Shown: one piece after another, positions 24,513 to 32,321 of the stretch
Position numbering within the stretch: the first letter of the stretch is position 1
How the letters are laid out: each line of letters begins with the position of its first letter
Source: QAMH01 sp900556425
GTDB taxonomy: Bacteria; Actinomycetota; Coriobacteriia; Coriobacteriales; QAMH01
DNA: 64,000 nucleotides
Assembly: GCA_902475535.1 (NCBI GenBank)
Contig: CABRZR010000008.1
Location: 1 to 64,000, forward strand
Reading direction: 5' to 3'
The notes under the pieces: model-generated
What the model was told of the DNA's origin: nothing
Database searches by the model: none
What the model saw: the letters and a program-made list of their open reading frames with translations, nothing else
Translations under genes and position numbers: made by a program

Positions 24513-25319
24513 TTACACGGTGACGCCGGCGAAGCGTTCGGCATTGCGCCAGAGCATGGCGTCGAACTCTTCGTCGGTGAAATCGAGGGCGCGGAAGGCC
24601 TCGTATTCGCTGATGGGACTCCACATCGGGTGGTCGCTGCCCCACATGACGCGGTCAACACCCCACATGCGTACGAGTTCTGCCGTGTGACGGTCGCCCA
24701 TGAGCGGCTGCGAGCTTGAGGTATCGATGAAGAGGCTGTCGTATTTCCCCAGGTAATCGTAGCCTTGGTCATAGATTGACCAGCCTCCGAAGTGTGCCGC
24801 ATCCACGACAAGGTTCGGGAACGCGTCAAGCATGCGCGCGAGTCTGCGCGGATGCGAGAAGTCGTGGCGATAGTCGCCGGTGTGGATGGTGATGGGCAAT
24901 CGGCCGGCGATGATCTCGTAGAACTCCATGAGACGCGGGTCATCCGTATCGACCATCTGCGTGTCGGGGTGGATCTTGAAGCCGTGCAGGCCAAGCTCTA
25001 TTGCGCGTTCGACCTCGGCTTCCTTGTCCTCGAAATCGGGATGCATGGTGCCGAAGCCGATGAACTCGGGATGCGCGTGCGCTTGCTCGGCGATGAAATC
25101 GTTGATGCTCGTCACGGCATGGGGCGTCGTGGCAACCGAGTGGACGATGAAGTGCGTGATGGGGGAGGTATCCGCGCAGGCAAGCAGCGCCTCGGGTGTA
25201 CCGGGGCTGCAGGTGCCCCCGTCGAACATCTCGACACCGTAAAATGCGCCGACTGCTTCGACGGCTCTCGTTGCTATTTTCTCTGGATAGATATGCGCGT
25301 GTGCATCGATAACTGCCAT
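24513..25319 (-). CDS. Amidohydrolase_2-type TIM-barrel hydrolase
   Basis: A 268-residue metal-dependent hydrolase or decarboxylase of the amidohydrolase 2 family (PF04909-like). The N-terminal metal motif is IDAHAHIYPEK; GFKIHPD near 140 and ITIHTGD near 165 give further ligands; VMWGSDHPMW near 230 carries the C-terminal Asp. AAGGAG precedes the ATG at 25319. Members act on aromatic acids or on uronates; the substrate here is unknown. The gene stands alone between repeat elements. Confidence 0.85.
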   Translation of the reverse strand: MAVIDAHAHIYPEKIATRAVEAVGAFYGVEMFDGGTCSPGTPEALLACADTSPITHFIVHSVATTPHAVTSINDFIAEQAHAHPEFIGFGTMHPDFEDKEAEVERAIELGLHGFKIHPDTQMVDTDDPRLMEFYEIIAGRLPITIHTGDYRHDFSHPRRLARMLDAFPNLVVDAAHFGGWSIYDQGYDYLGKYDSLFIDTSSSQPLMGDRHTAELVRMWGVDRVMWGSDHPMWSPISEYEAFRALDFTDEEFDAMLWRNAERFAGVTV

Positions 25320-25444
25320 GGTTTCTCCTTCAACATGCAGCATCCTACCCCAATCATGAAGTTTGGGGAAGATAAAAGGCGAAAAGTCGGGTAATGGACG
25401 TTCTGGACGAGTGGCTATTCTAGACATGGCGACCAGAATAGGAA

Positions 25445-25534
25445 GGGGACGGGATGAGACAGTTGCTCAGGGACGTTGTCTCATTCGTCAGAAAATGAGA
25501 CAACGTCCCTGAGCAACTGTCTCATCCCGTCCCC
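25445..25534. repeat. Family A palindrome with 41-bp perfect arms
   Basis: Left arm 25445-25485 (starts GGGGACGGGATGAGACAG) and right arm 25494-25534 are exact reverse complements around an 8-base loop (CGTCAGAA). Each arm contains an inner TGAGACA/TGTCTCA unit. It ends a few bases before the promoter of the downstream glycosylase gene. Confidence 0.95.
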
Positions 25535-25558
25535 CGTGCCCTCATGTACACTGGACCC

Positions 25559-26089
25559 ATGGAATACACGCGACATATCCACGAGATCGAGCCGGTATTC
25601 GATGGGCGCTCACGTGTCTTGCTGCTTGGCAGCTTTCCCTCGCCCAAGTCGCGGGAGCTTGGCTTCTTCTATGGTCATCCGCAAAACCGCATGTGGAAGG
25701 TGCTTGCTGCGGTGACGGGCGAAGACGTGCCACAGACTGTTGCCGAGCGCCGCGCTTTTCTGCTGCGCAACGGTATCGCGATGTGGGATGTGCTCGCCAG
25801 CTGTGCCATCAAGGGCGCATCGGATGCGAGCATCCAGGATGCCGTTCCCAACGATTTGTCGCGCGTCCTCGACACGGCGCCCATCGAGCGCGTCTACGCG
25901 ACGGGCGCAAAGGCGCATGAACTCTATCGGCGCTACTTGGAGCCCGTATATGGGCGAGAGTGCACGCGCCTGCCTTCGACGAGTCCGGCGAACGCGGCAA
26001 TGGGACTCGACGAGCTTATCGAGGCGTACCGGGTGATTTGCGAAGTGAGAACGCCGCGGCTGCGACGCGCAAAAATGGCCAATGTCTAG
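25559..26089 (+). CDS. DNA-deoxyinosine glycosylase (UDG superfamily, HDG-like)
   Basis: A 176-residue base-excision repair enzyme of the family 6 (HDG) type, removing hypoxanthine or related deaminated bases. It has VLLLGSFPSPKSRELGFFYGHPQNRMWKVL (seen as LGSFPSPKS and YGHPQNRMWK), GIAMWDVLASC near 75, SIQDAVPNDL, and the terminal LPSTSPANAAM motif near 145. TACACT (25547-25552) lies 6 bases before the ATG and there is no Shine-Dalgarno, so the mRNA is probably leaderless. The last six codons and TAG stop fall in a CTAGACA-type repeat. Confidence 0.88.
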   Translation: MEYTRHIHEIEPVFDGRSRVLLLGSFPSPKSRELGFFYGHPQNRMWKVLAAVTGEDVPQTVAERRAFLLRNGIAMWDVLASCAIKGASDASIQDAVPNDLSRVLDTAPIERVYATGAKAHELYRRYLEPVYGRECTRLPSTSPANAAMGLDELIEAYRVICEVRTPRLRRAKMANV

Positions 26090-26262
26090 GGTCAGGGGCA
26101 TGCAAACGCACAAAAATAGCCGATGTCTAGGGCTGCTTGAGAGCAAAGGCTAGACATTCGAGATTATTGCGTATCAGAAGTGTTGAGACGCTAGACATTT
26201 GCCGTTTTTGCGCGGGAAGCGCCGAAAAAGCTTTGGCCAGGCCGCGCAAATCCTAGACACCT
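26066..26262. repeat. Family C repeats (CTAGACA cluster)
   Basis: CTAGACA or its complement TGTCTAG occurs five times in about 180 bases (near 26084, 26122, 26150, 26192, 26253). GCGCAAAAATGGCCAATGTC at 26067 recurs diverged near 26106 and inverted near 26190-26213. The copy at 26067 overlaps the 3' end of the glycosylase gene. Confidence 0.7.
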
Positions 26263-26293
26263 GCGGTTTCCGTGCACGTATGGTGTCGCTGGC

Positions 26294-27553
26294 CTATGCA
26301 GAGAGCATGTCGAGGGCCCATTGGGCGGCAATGGTCGCGCCAGGAGCCAGGACGCTCTCATCGATACGATACAGGCAGCTGTGCTGTGGATGGGTGGCGC
26401 CGATATCGGGATTGTTGATGCCGGTGAAGACGAAGACACCGGGTACGTATTGCAGATACTCGGCAAAATCCTCGCCTGACAGCGTGCCGTGATACGTCCC
26501 GACGGCTTCCTCGCCGAGCGTCTTCTCGATGGCCTGCGCCGCGACGCGGGTCACGGCCTCGTCGTTTACCACGGCAGGGTTGCCGGGCGTGTACTCGATG
26601 TTGATACTCGCACCGTATGCGCTGCCAATGCGACCGCCCATCTGCGAGAGCCTCTCCGCGATGAAGTCACGCGTCTTCTTGTTCCACGTACGCACGGTGC
26701 CGGTGATGTAGGCGCTCCCGGCCATGATGTTGCGGGCCGTACCGCCGTGAATTTCGCCAACGGTGACGACGACGGGCTCGAAGGGCGACGATCGACGGCT
26801 CACGAGCAATTGCAGCGCGTCGACGATCTCGCAGGCGACGACGATGGCGTCCAGGCCCTTGTGGGGCATCGAGCCATGGGCGCTTACGCCTTCGATGTCG
26901 ATGCGGAACCAGTCGGTGTTACCCATGCGGCTGCCCGGCTCGGCGGAAAACGTCCCCGCATCGACCTCGCTCCACACGTGCTGGCCAAAGATGGCGTCCA
27001 CGCCGTCGAGCGCACCGGCAGCGATCATATCGCGTGCGCCGATGGAGATTTCCTCGGCAGGCTGGAAGATGAGGCGGACCTCGCCATGCAGCTGGTCGCG
27101 CATGTCCATGAGGATTCGCGCGGCACCGAGTTGCATGGCCATGTGGCAATCATGGCCGCAGGCATGCATGACCCCGTCGTTCTGTGACGCGAAGGGCAGG
27201 TCGGTCTTCTCGGTGACAGGCAGCGCATCCATGTCGCAGCGCAGGGCGACGCGCTTGGCGGGATTGCCCTGGCTATCGTAGGCGTCCGGTGCCTCGCCGC
27301 GTATGGTCGCGATGATGCCGGTGCCGATAAACTCGTCACGCTCCTCGCGCTTGTCTTCGGGGTGTGGCCCGGTAATGCGCTCGTAGGGGATGCCGAGCTC
27401 GTCGAGATACGCGCATATGTAGTCGCTCGTGGCATGCTCCTGGGCGGAGAGCTCGGGATGCTGGTGGAAGTGGCGCCGCAGGGCGATGATGTCATCGGCG
27501 TAGCGCTCGCCTAGCTTGCGGGTAACTTGTGCTGTATCGGCTGTGTCGGACAT
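26294..27553 (-). CDS. M20 family amidohydrolase (HipO-like)
   Basis: A 419-residue metal-dependent amidase/carboxypeptidase. It shows RRHFHQHPELSAQE near 25, RCDMDALPVTE near 100, the metal site HACGHDCHMAM near 130, and IFQPAEE near 163 (general base Glu). The middle region GVSAHGSMPHKGLDAI is the dimerisation domain. Family members cleave N-acyl amino acids or conjugates. The start at 27553 is set by AAGGAG six bases upstream. Neighbours are repeats on both sides; it is probably monocistronic. Confidence 0.93.
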   Translation of the reverse strand: MSDTADTAQVTRKLGERYADDIIALRRHFHQHPELSAQEHATSDYICAYLDELGIPYERITGPHPEDKREERDEFIGTGIIATIRGEAPDAYDSQGNPAKRVALRCDMDALPVTEKTDLPFASQNDGVMHACGHDCHMAMQLGAARILMDMRDQLHGEVRLIFQPAEEISIGARDMIAAGALDGVDAIFGQHVWSEVDAGTFSAEPGSRMGNTDWFRIDIEGVSAHGSMPHKGLDAIVVACEIVDALQLLVSRRSSPFEPVVVTVGEIHGGTARNIMAGSAYITGTVRTWNKKTRDFIAERLSQMGGRIGSAYGASINIEYTPGNPAVVNDEAVTRVAAQAIEKTLGEEAVGTYHGTLSGEDFAEYLQYVPGVFVFTGINNPDIGATHPQHSCLYRIDESVLAPGATIAAQWALDMLSA

Positions 27554-27633
27554 GCTCGGCTCCTTCATCGGAAATCGCAGCCCTATGATACAGCGATTGC
27601 GGGATACGGATGAATGAGACAAGTGACGCCCAT

Positions 27634-27750
27634 TGTCATTTCGAGCGAAGCGAACGAAGTGAGCGGAGTCGAGAAATCCCGATCTTTGGCAGCGACGGGT
27701 GAGATTTCTCCACTCCGGCGCTTGCGCGCCTCCGGTCGAAATGACAGGGG
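27634..27750. repeat. Family B repeat
   Basis: TGTCATTTCGAGCGAAGCG...GTCGAGAAATCCC, then the inverted half GAGATTTCTCCACTCCGG...GGTCGAAATGACAGGGG. It ends six bases before the stop of the helicase gene. Confidence 0.88.
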
Positions 27751-27755
27751 GCGGC

Positions 27756-29858
27756 CTACCTCAGCAGCTTGGTGAGCTTTCCGTTGGCGACGAGCGTGAC
27801 CTTCTTGGTTGCGCGTGATATCGCGGTGTAGAGGCGGTGACGCGCGAGTGTCTCGTCGGGGTAGGAGCGATTGCCCGCATCAGGCACAATGACCTGGTCG
27901 AACTCGAGGCCCTTGGCAAGCTTGATGTCGAGCAGCAGCACGCCGTGTTCGGGCATGGTCTCCTTGCCGGCGCCCGTGACGATGGGCAAGTCTTCGAGCA
28001 GCTGCTCGAGCTTGGCCAGACGGCGTGCATCGGGGGCGATGATGGCGGCCAGGCACCTGGCTTCGAGCGCCTCCTCGACTGCCGTCTTGAGCTGCACCTC
28101 ATAGTCGAGGTCATCGGCGCATTCGATGATGACCGGCTCGATGCCTGCCGGCTGGACAGACTCGACGCGCACGCGCTCCTCGTTATCGAGCAGGCTCGTG
28201 AACAGGGCCGTAATCTCCGGTGACGAACGGTAGCTCGTCATGAGCTCGCAGTTGTCGACCGAGCCGCATGCACGCGTGAAGACCTCGCGAATCTCGTCGA
28301 AGCTCGCCGTGCCTTCCCGGATGGCCTGGTTCTCGTCGCCGAGCATCATGAAATGCGCCTTGCCGAAGTAACGTGCCAGGCACATGAGCTGCGCGGCGCT
28401 ATAGTCCTGGACCTCGTCGATCATAACGTAACGCGCGTGGCGCATGCCGCCACCGACGAGCGCGAGCTTGAGGTAGAGCCACTCGATGGCGCTCAGGTTT
28501 TCCGAGCCGGTCAGGCGCATGCCAATGGCGTCGAGACGCAGCCAGCGGCCCTCCGCGATCTCGTGTTCGACATCTGCATAGCGCCAGCGTAGGAAACGTT
28601 CTGTATAGCTCACGAGTTCGGCTTCGTCCATGTCGCCGATGTAAACGTTCTCGCCAAAGCACTCGATTTGCTCGGCATCGGACATGTCGCTGATCATGTC
28701 CTGGTATTTCTCGGACTTGGCCAGACGCTTGATGCGCTGCTCAAGACGATCGAGGAGGTCATCGATGACGAGCGCGCTGCGATGCGAGCCGGTGGGGAGG
28801 TTCTTGAGCTTGCTCCACGCTCCGTGCGCCTGAGCTGCCGTGATGACGGGCTCGCCTTCAATGCGGATGTCGGTAAAGTCGCCCTGCTTGAGCTTGAAGT
28901 CGGGGAGTTTCTCGTCAATGGCGCGCAGCGCGTCGGCGCTTACCTCACGCCCGAGGTCGCGGCTACCGAGACCGAGACCGCACATGAGCGATTCGAAGGT
29001 AATCGACGAAGGGTTGCTCTCGCCCATCTCGGGCAAGACGTTCTCGATATAGCGTTGGAACACCGGGTTGGGCGTGATGAGGAAGACGTCCTCGGGCTTG
29101 AGCGTGTCGCGCTGCCGGTAGAAGAGATAGGCAATGCGTTGCAGAAGTACCGAGGTCTTGCCAGAACCCGCGATGCCGCTGACGAGCAGCGCCGGGACAT
29201 CCTCATGGCGGATGACCTCGTTTTGCTCCTTCTGGATAGTTGCCGTAATGGCCGACAGGCGCGAGGAACGGTTCTGCGCGAGCGCTGCAAGCAGCATTTC
29301 GTCCTGGATGGCGACGGTGGTGTCAAAGAGGGCCTTGAGCTGGTCGCGCTCGATGTCGAACTGGCGGCGCAGCTTGAGTTCGCAGTCGATGGTGCGACCG
29401 TTGGCTTCGTAGCTTGTCTTGCCGTTGTCCTGGTTGTAGTAGACCTCGGCGATGGGACTGCGCCAATCGACGATGAAGTGACGGTAGTCGTCGTCGGTCA
29501 TGCCGACGTTGCCGATGTAGACGTCCTTGGGCTCGCTGCCAGGCTTGAACTGGAGCGTGACCTTGGCGAAGTAGGGCTGCTTGAGGAGGAGCTGCGCGCG
29601 ATGCAGGCGCTCGGTCGTGACGTCGGCCGCGATGTTGTAGGTGTCGATGATGCGGTTGACGGCCTCGAGCTCGGCCATGGTCTCGACGTGGATGTCTGCG
29701 TCGAAGTCGAAGTTGAGCTCGTCGGTGATGAGGTCCTTCTCGGAAGCGACCTCGCTGAAGATGCTCGCGAGCTGCTCTCGCAGGCTGCGCTCGATGCTCT
29801 GGAGCTTCGCGTATGTCGTGCTCAGGTGCTCTTGTTCGGCTTCGAATGTCTTGTCCAT
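27756..29858 (-). CDS. helD: UvrD/HelD-like superfamily 1 helicase
   Basis: A 700-residue SF1 ATPase. The N-terminal coiled coil (residues 1-60) and the segment IVDWRSPIAEVYYN near 130 are typical of HelD, which frees stalled RNA polymerase from DNA in Gram-positives. Walker A is GIAGSGKT near 230, Walker B is MIDEVQDYSAAQL near 480, motif IV includes SYRSSPEIT near 548, and motif VI VALYTAISRATKKV is seen near 680 (as HRLYTAISRATKKV). AAAGGGG precedes the ATG. It is monocistronic, between a family B and a family A repeat. Confidence 0.9.
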   Translation of the reverse strand: MDKTFEAEQEHLSTTYAKLQSIERSLREQLASIFSEVASEKDLITDELNFDFDADIHVETMAELEAVNRIIDTYNIAADVTTERLHRAQLLLKQPYFAKVTLQFKPGSEPKDVYIGNVGMTDDDYRHFIVDWRSPIAEVYYNQDNGKTSYEANGRTIDCELKLRRQFDIERDQLKALFDTTVAIQDEMLLAALAQNRSSRLSAITATIQKEQNEVIRHEDVPALLVSGIAGSGKTSVLLQRIAYLFYRQRDTLKPEDVFLITPNPVFQRYIENVLPEMGESNPSSITFESLMCGLGLGSRDLGREVSADALRAIDEKLPDFKLKQGDFTDIRIEGEPVITAAQAHGAWSKLKNLPTGSHRSALVIDDLLDRLEQRIKRLAKSEKYQDMISDMSDAEQIECFGENVYIGDMDEAELVSYTERFLRWRYADVEHEIAEGRWLRLDAIGMRLTGSENLSAIEWLYLKLALVGGGMRHARYVMIDEVQDYSAAQLMCLARYFGKAHFMMLGDENQAIREGTASFDEIREVFTRACGSVDNCELMTSYRSSPEITALFTSLLDNEERVRVESVQPAGIEPVIIECADDLDYEVQLKTAVEEALEARCLAAIIAPDARRLAKLEQLLEDLPIVTGAGKETMPEHGVLLLDIKLAKGLEFDQVIVPDAGNRSYPDETLARHRLYTAISRATKKVTLVANGKLTKLLR

Positions 29859-29890
29859 GTTGCCCCTTTGGCGTTGGTGGTGTGTGCGGT

Positions 29891-29969
29891 GCCGGGATGA
29901 GACAGTTGCTCAGGGACGTTGTCTCATCGGGAATGAGACAACGTCCCTGAGCAACTGTCTCATCCCGGC
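29891..29969. repeat. Family A palindrome with 37-bp perfect arms
   Basis: Arms 29891-29927 and 29933-29969 are exact reverse complements around CGGGA. The arm core matches the repeat at 25445 (GATGAGACAGTTGCTCAGGG). It lies just upstream of helD. Confidence 0.95.
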
Positions 29970-30083
29970 GGCACCCGTCTCGTCCTACCGTGGTCCAATC
30001 AAAACATGGCAATCAATTGTACGCGAGTGCGATGAATGTGACCATGCCGCCCAGGGGATTTCTCAGTGAGCTATCATACGGAC

Positions 30084-30992
30084 ATGGATCCGATCTGGCT
30101 CATAGGTGGATGCGTGCTGGCGGTCGTGGCTGTTGCCGCGGTCGTGGCCGTCGTTCTCGTTCGCCGATATAGGCGTCAACGGGAGATCTTCATCAAGTTT
30201 GACACGATGGCGGGGCCGTGCCGTATCTTCACGATCGAGCGCAAGGATGGTTTGGTGCGCGTGATGAACGTGGCGGGTACCATGCAGTCTGCCACCTATC
30301 TCGATGATGACACGTACTGCGATCTTCCCTATGCCTACACGCGCGACTACGACAGCATGTTCTTCGCCGGGGTTCCCGTGCGTGATGTGCTGGTTTTGGG
30401 TGGTGGCGGGTATTCGTATCCCAAGCACCTGATTGCGCATCATCCGGAGACATACGTGACGTGCGTTGAAATAGACCCGGTCATCACGGCGATTGCGTGT
30501 CGATACTTCTTCGTGGATCGTCTTTTCGAGGAATATGACCTCGATGAAACGGGGCGCCTGCAGCTCGTCGAGGGCGATGCGCGGGAGTTTCTCGAAGAAA
30601 CGGACGAGCGCTACGATGCGATTGTAAACGACTGCTTCAGTGGCATGAGCCTCGTCGAGAGCCTCGTGACGCGAGAGGCCGTGCAGCTGTATCACGAACA
30701 TCTGCGCGAGAATGGCGTCTATCTGGCCAACGTGATTGGCGCGATAGAAGGGCCGCGCTCACGCATGATGCGTCGCATCATGCGCACGCTTGCGAGCGAG
30801 TTCGCACATGTCTACGTGCTACCGGGACAACCCGATATTCTCTCGAATTGCGACAACAACGTTGTGATAGCGACAGACGGTCCATGGCGTTTCGCAGGTG
30901 CGATCGAGCTTGCGACCTGGGAGCTTTCGGATGCCGAGTTGCTGCTCGACGCAAACACGGCCGAGGAGGATTGGACCGTGCTCAGGGCGTAG
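30084..30992 (+). CDS. Membrane-anchored spermidine-synthase-like methyltransferase-fold protein
   Basis: A 302-residue protein. Residues 4-27 form one transmembrane helix (IWLIGGCVLAVVAVAAVVAVV), followed by a Rossmann domain: VLVLGGGGYSYPKHLIAHHP near 105-125 with the SAM/dcSAM glycine loop, VTCVEIDPVI near 132, LVEGDAREFLEE near 165 and YDAIVNDCF near 180. Spermidine synthase motifs are recognisable, but the polyamine gate is not clear, so the substrate is open. TATCAT lies 6 bases before the ATG (leaderless). Its stop abuts the icd stop. Confidence 0.8.
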   Translation: MDPIWLIGGCVLAVVAVAAVVAVVLVRRYRRQREIFIKFDTMAGPCRIFTIERKDGLVRVMNVAGTMQSATYLDDDTYCDLPYAYTRDYDSMFFAGVPVRDVLVLGGGGYSYPKHLIAHHPETYVTCVEIDPVITAIACRYFFVDRLFEEYDLDETGRLQLVEGDAREFLEETDERYDAIVNDCFSGMSLVESLVTREAVQLYHEHLRENGVYLANVIGAIEGPRSRMMRRIMRTLASEFAHVYVLPGQPDILSNCDNNVVIATDGPWRFAGAIELATWELSDAELLLDANTAEEDWTVLRA

Positions 30993-32192
30993 TTACAGGC
31001 GTGCGGCCACCGCTTCGATAAAGCCCTCGGTGCTGAGCACGGTGGGGTTGGGTAGGGTCGTGATGCGCGCAAGATCGCCGGTCATCTGGCCATCCTCGAT
31101 GCACGAGAGCGTTGCCTGCTCGAGTCTGTCTGCGAAGGCCATGAGCTCGGGTATGCCATCGAGCTCGCCGCGCTTGCGCAACGCGCCGCTCCACGCGAAG
31201 ATCGTCGCGACGGAGTTGGTCGAGGTCTCCAGCCCCTTGAGATGCTTGTAGTAATGACGCTGCACCGTGCCATGGGCAGCCTCGTATTCGTAGTAACCGT
31301 GCGGGGAAACGAGCACGCTCGTCATCATCGCGAGGCTACCGAAGGCGCTCGAGACCATGTCGCTCATGACGTCGCCATCGTAGTTCTTGCAAGCCCAGAT
31401 AAAGCCGCCCTCGGACTTCATCACGCGTGCGACCGCATCGTCGATGAGCGTGTAGAAATACTCGATGCCGGCCTGTTCGAAGCGCGCGCGGTACTCGGTC
31501 TCGAAGACCTCGGCGAAGATGTCCTTGAAACGGTGGTCGTAAATCTTCGAGATCGTGTCCTTGGTCGAAAACCACAGGTCCTGTCCGGTTTCGAGTGCGT
31601 ACTCGAAGCAGCTTTTCGCGAAGCTCTCGATGGAGGCGTCGAGGTTATGCTGGCCTTGCACGACGCCAGGGCCGGTAAATGTATGCACCAGGGTGCGTAC
31701 TTGCTCGCCACCATCGGCTGGCGTAAAGACGAGCTCGACGCTGCCGGGGGCTTCGATACGCATCTCGGCGTTCTTGTAGACGTCGCCGTAGGCATGGCGA
31801 GCGAGCGTGATGGGTTTCTTCCAGCAGCGCACGCAGGGCTCGATGCCCTTGACGACGATGGGCGCGCGAAAGACCGTGCCGTCGAGCAGGGCGCGGATGG
31901 TGCCGTTGGGGCTCTTCCACATCTGCTTGAGGTCATACTCCTCGACGCGTGCGGCATTAGGTGTAATGGTTGCGCATTTGACGGCAACGCCAAGGCGCTT
32001 GGTTGCCTCGGCGGCATCGATGGTGACTTGGTCATCCGTAGCGTCGCGGTGCTCGAGGCCGAGGTCGTAGTATTCGGTCTTGAGGTCAATATGCGGAATG
32101 AGCAGCTCCGATTTGATCAGCTGCCAGATGATGCGGGTCATCTCGTCGCCGTCCATCTCGACAAGCGGGGTCTTCATCTCGATTTTGCTCAT
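30993..32192 (-). CDS. icd: Isocitrate dehydrogenase (NADP+), eukaryote-like type
   Basis: A 399-residue homodimeric IDH converting isocitrate to 2-oxoglutarate. It matches the IDH subfamily shared with eukaryotes: VEMDGDEMTRIIW near 11, CATITPNAARVEEYDL near 74 (TITPDEARVEEF in the family), KSPNGTIRA near 92, and NYDGDVMSDMVSSAFGSLAMMTS near 265, with the metal-binding Asp pair (two 20-residue-or-less segments joined). HGTVQRHYYKHLKG near 307 is the NADP site. GGAGAG precedes the ATG. It supplies 2-oxoglutarate and NADPH. Confidence 0.96.
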   Translation of the reverse strand: MSKIEMKTPLVEMDGDEMTRIIWQLIKSELLIPHIDLKTEYYDLGLEHRDATDDQVTIDAAEATKRLGVAVKCATITPNAARVEEYDLKQMWKSPNGTIRALLDGTVFRAPIVVKGIEPCVRCWKKPITLARHAYGDVYKNAEMRIEAPGSVELVFTPADGGEQVRTLVHTFTGPGVVQGQHNLDASIESFAKSCFEYALETGQDLWFSTKDTISKIYDHRFKDIFAEVFETEYRARFEQAGIEYFYTLIDDAVARVMKSEGGFIWACKNYDGDVMSDMVSSAFGSLAMMTSVLVSPHGYYEYEAAHGTVQRHYYKHLKGLETSTNSVATIFAWSGALRKRGELDGIPELMAFADRLEQATLSCIEDGQMTGDLARITTLPNPTVLSTEGFIEAVAARL

Positions 32193-32321
32193 GGCACTCT
32201 CCGGTATTCGCGTGGGTGATGCGTCAAGGGGTCAGGCCCTTTGGCACGTTTGCGTGTATTGGTTGGTCATTGTAGCGGTAATGGGCGCGGCGTGCGCGGC
32301 AGATGGGCTATAGTTAATCGC

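Noticed and set aside
25445..29969. Composite transposon bounded by the 41-bp and 37-bp palindromes
   Set aside because: No transposase or target-site duplication is visible between them, and the enclosed genes look like core metabolism; similar palindromes occur all over the window.
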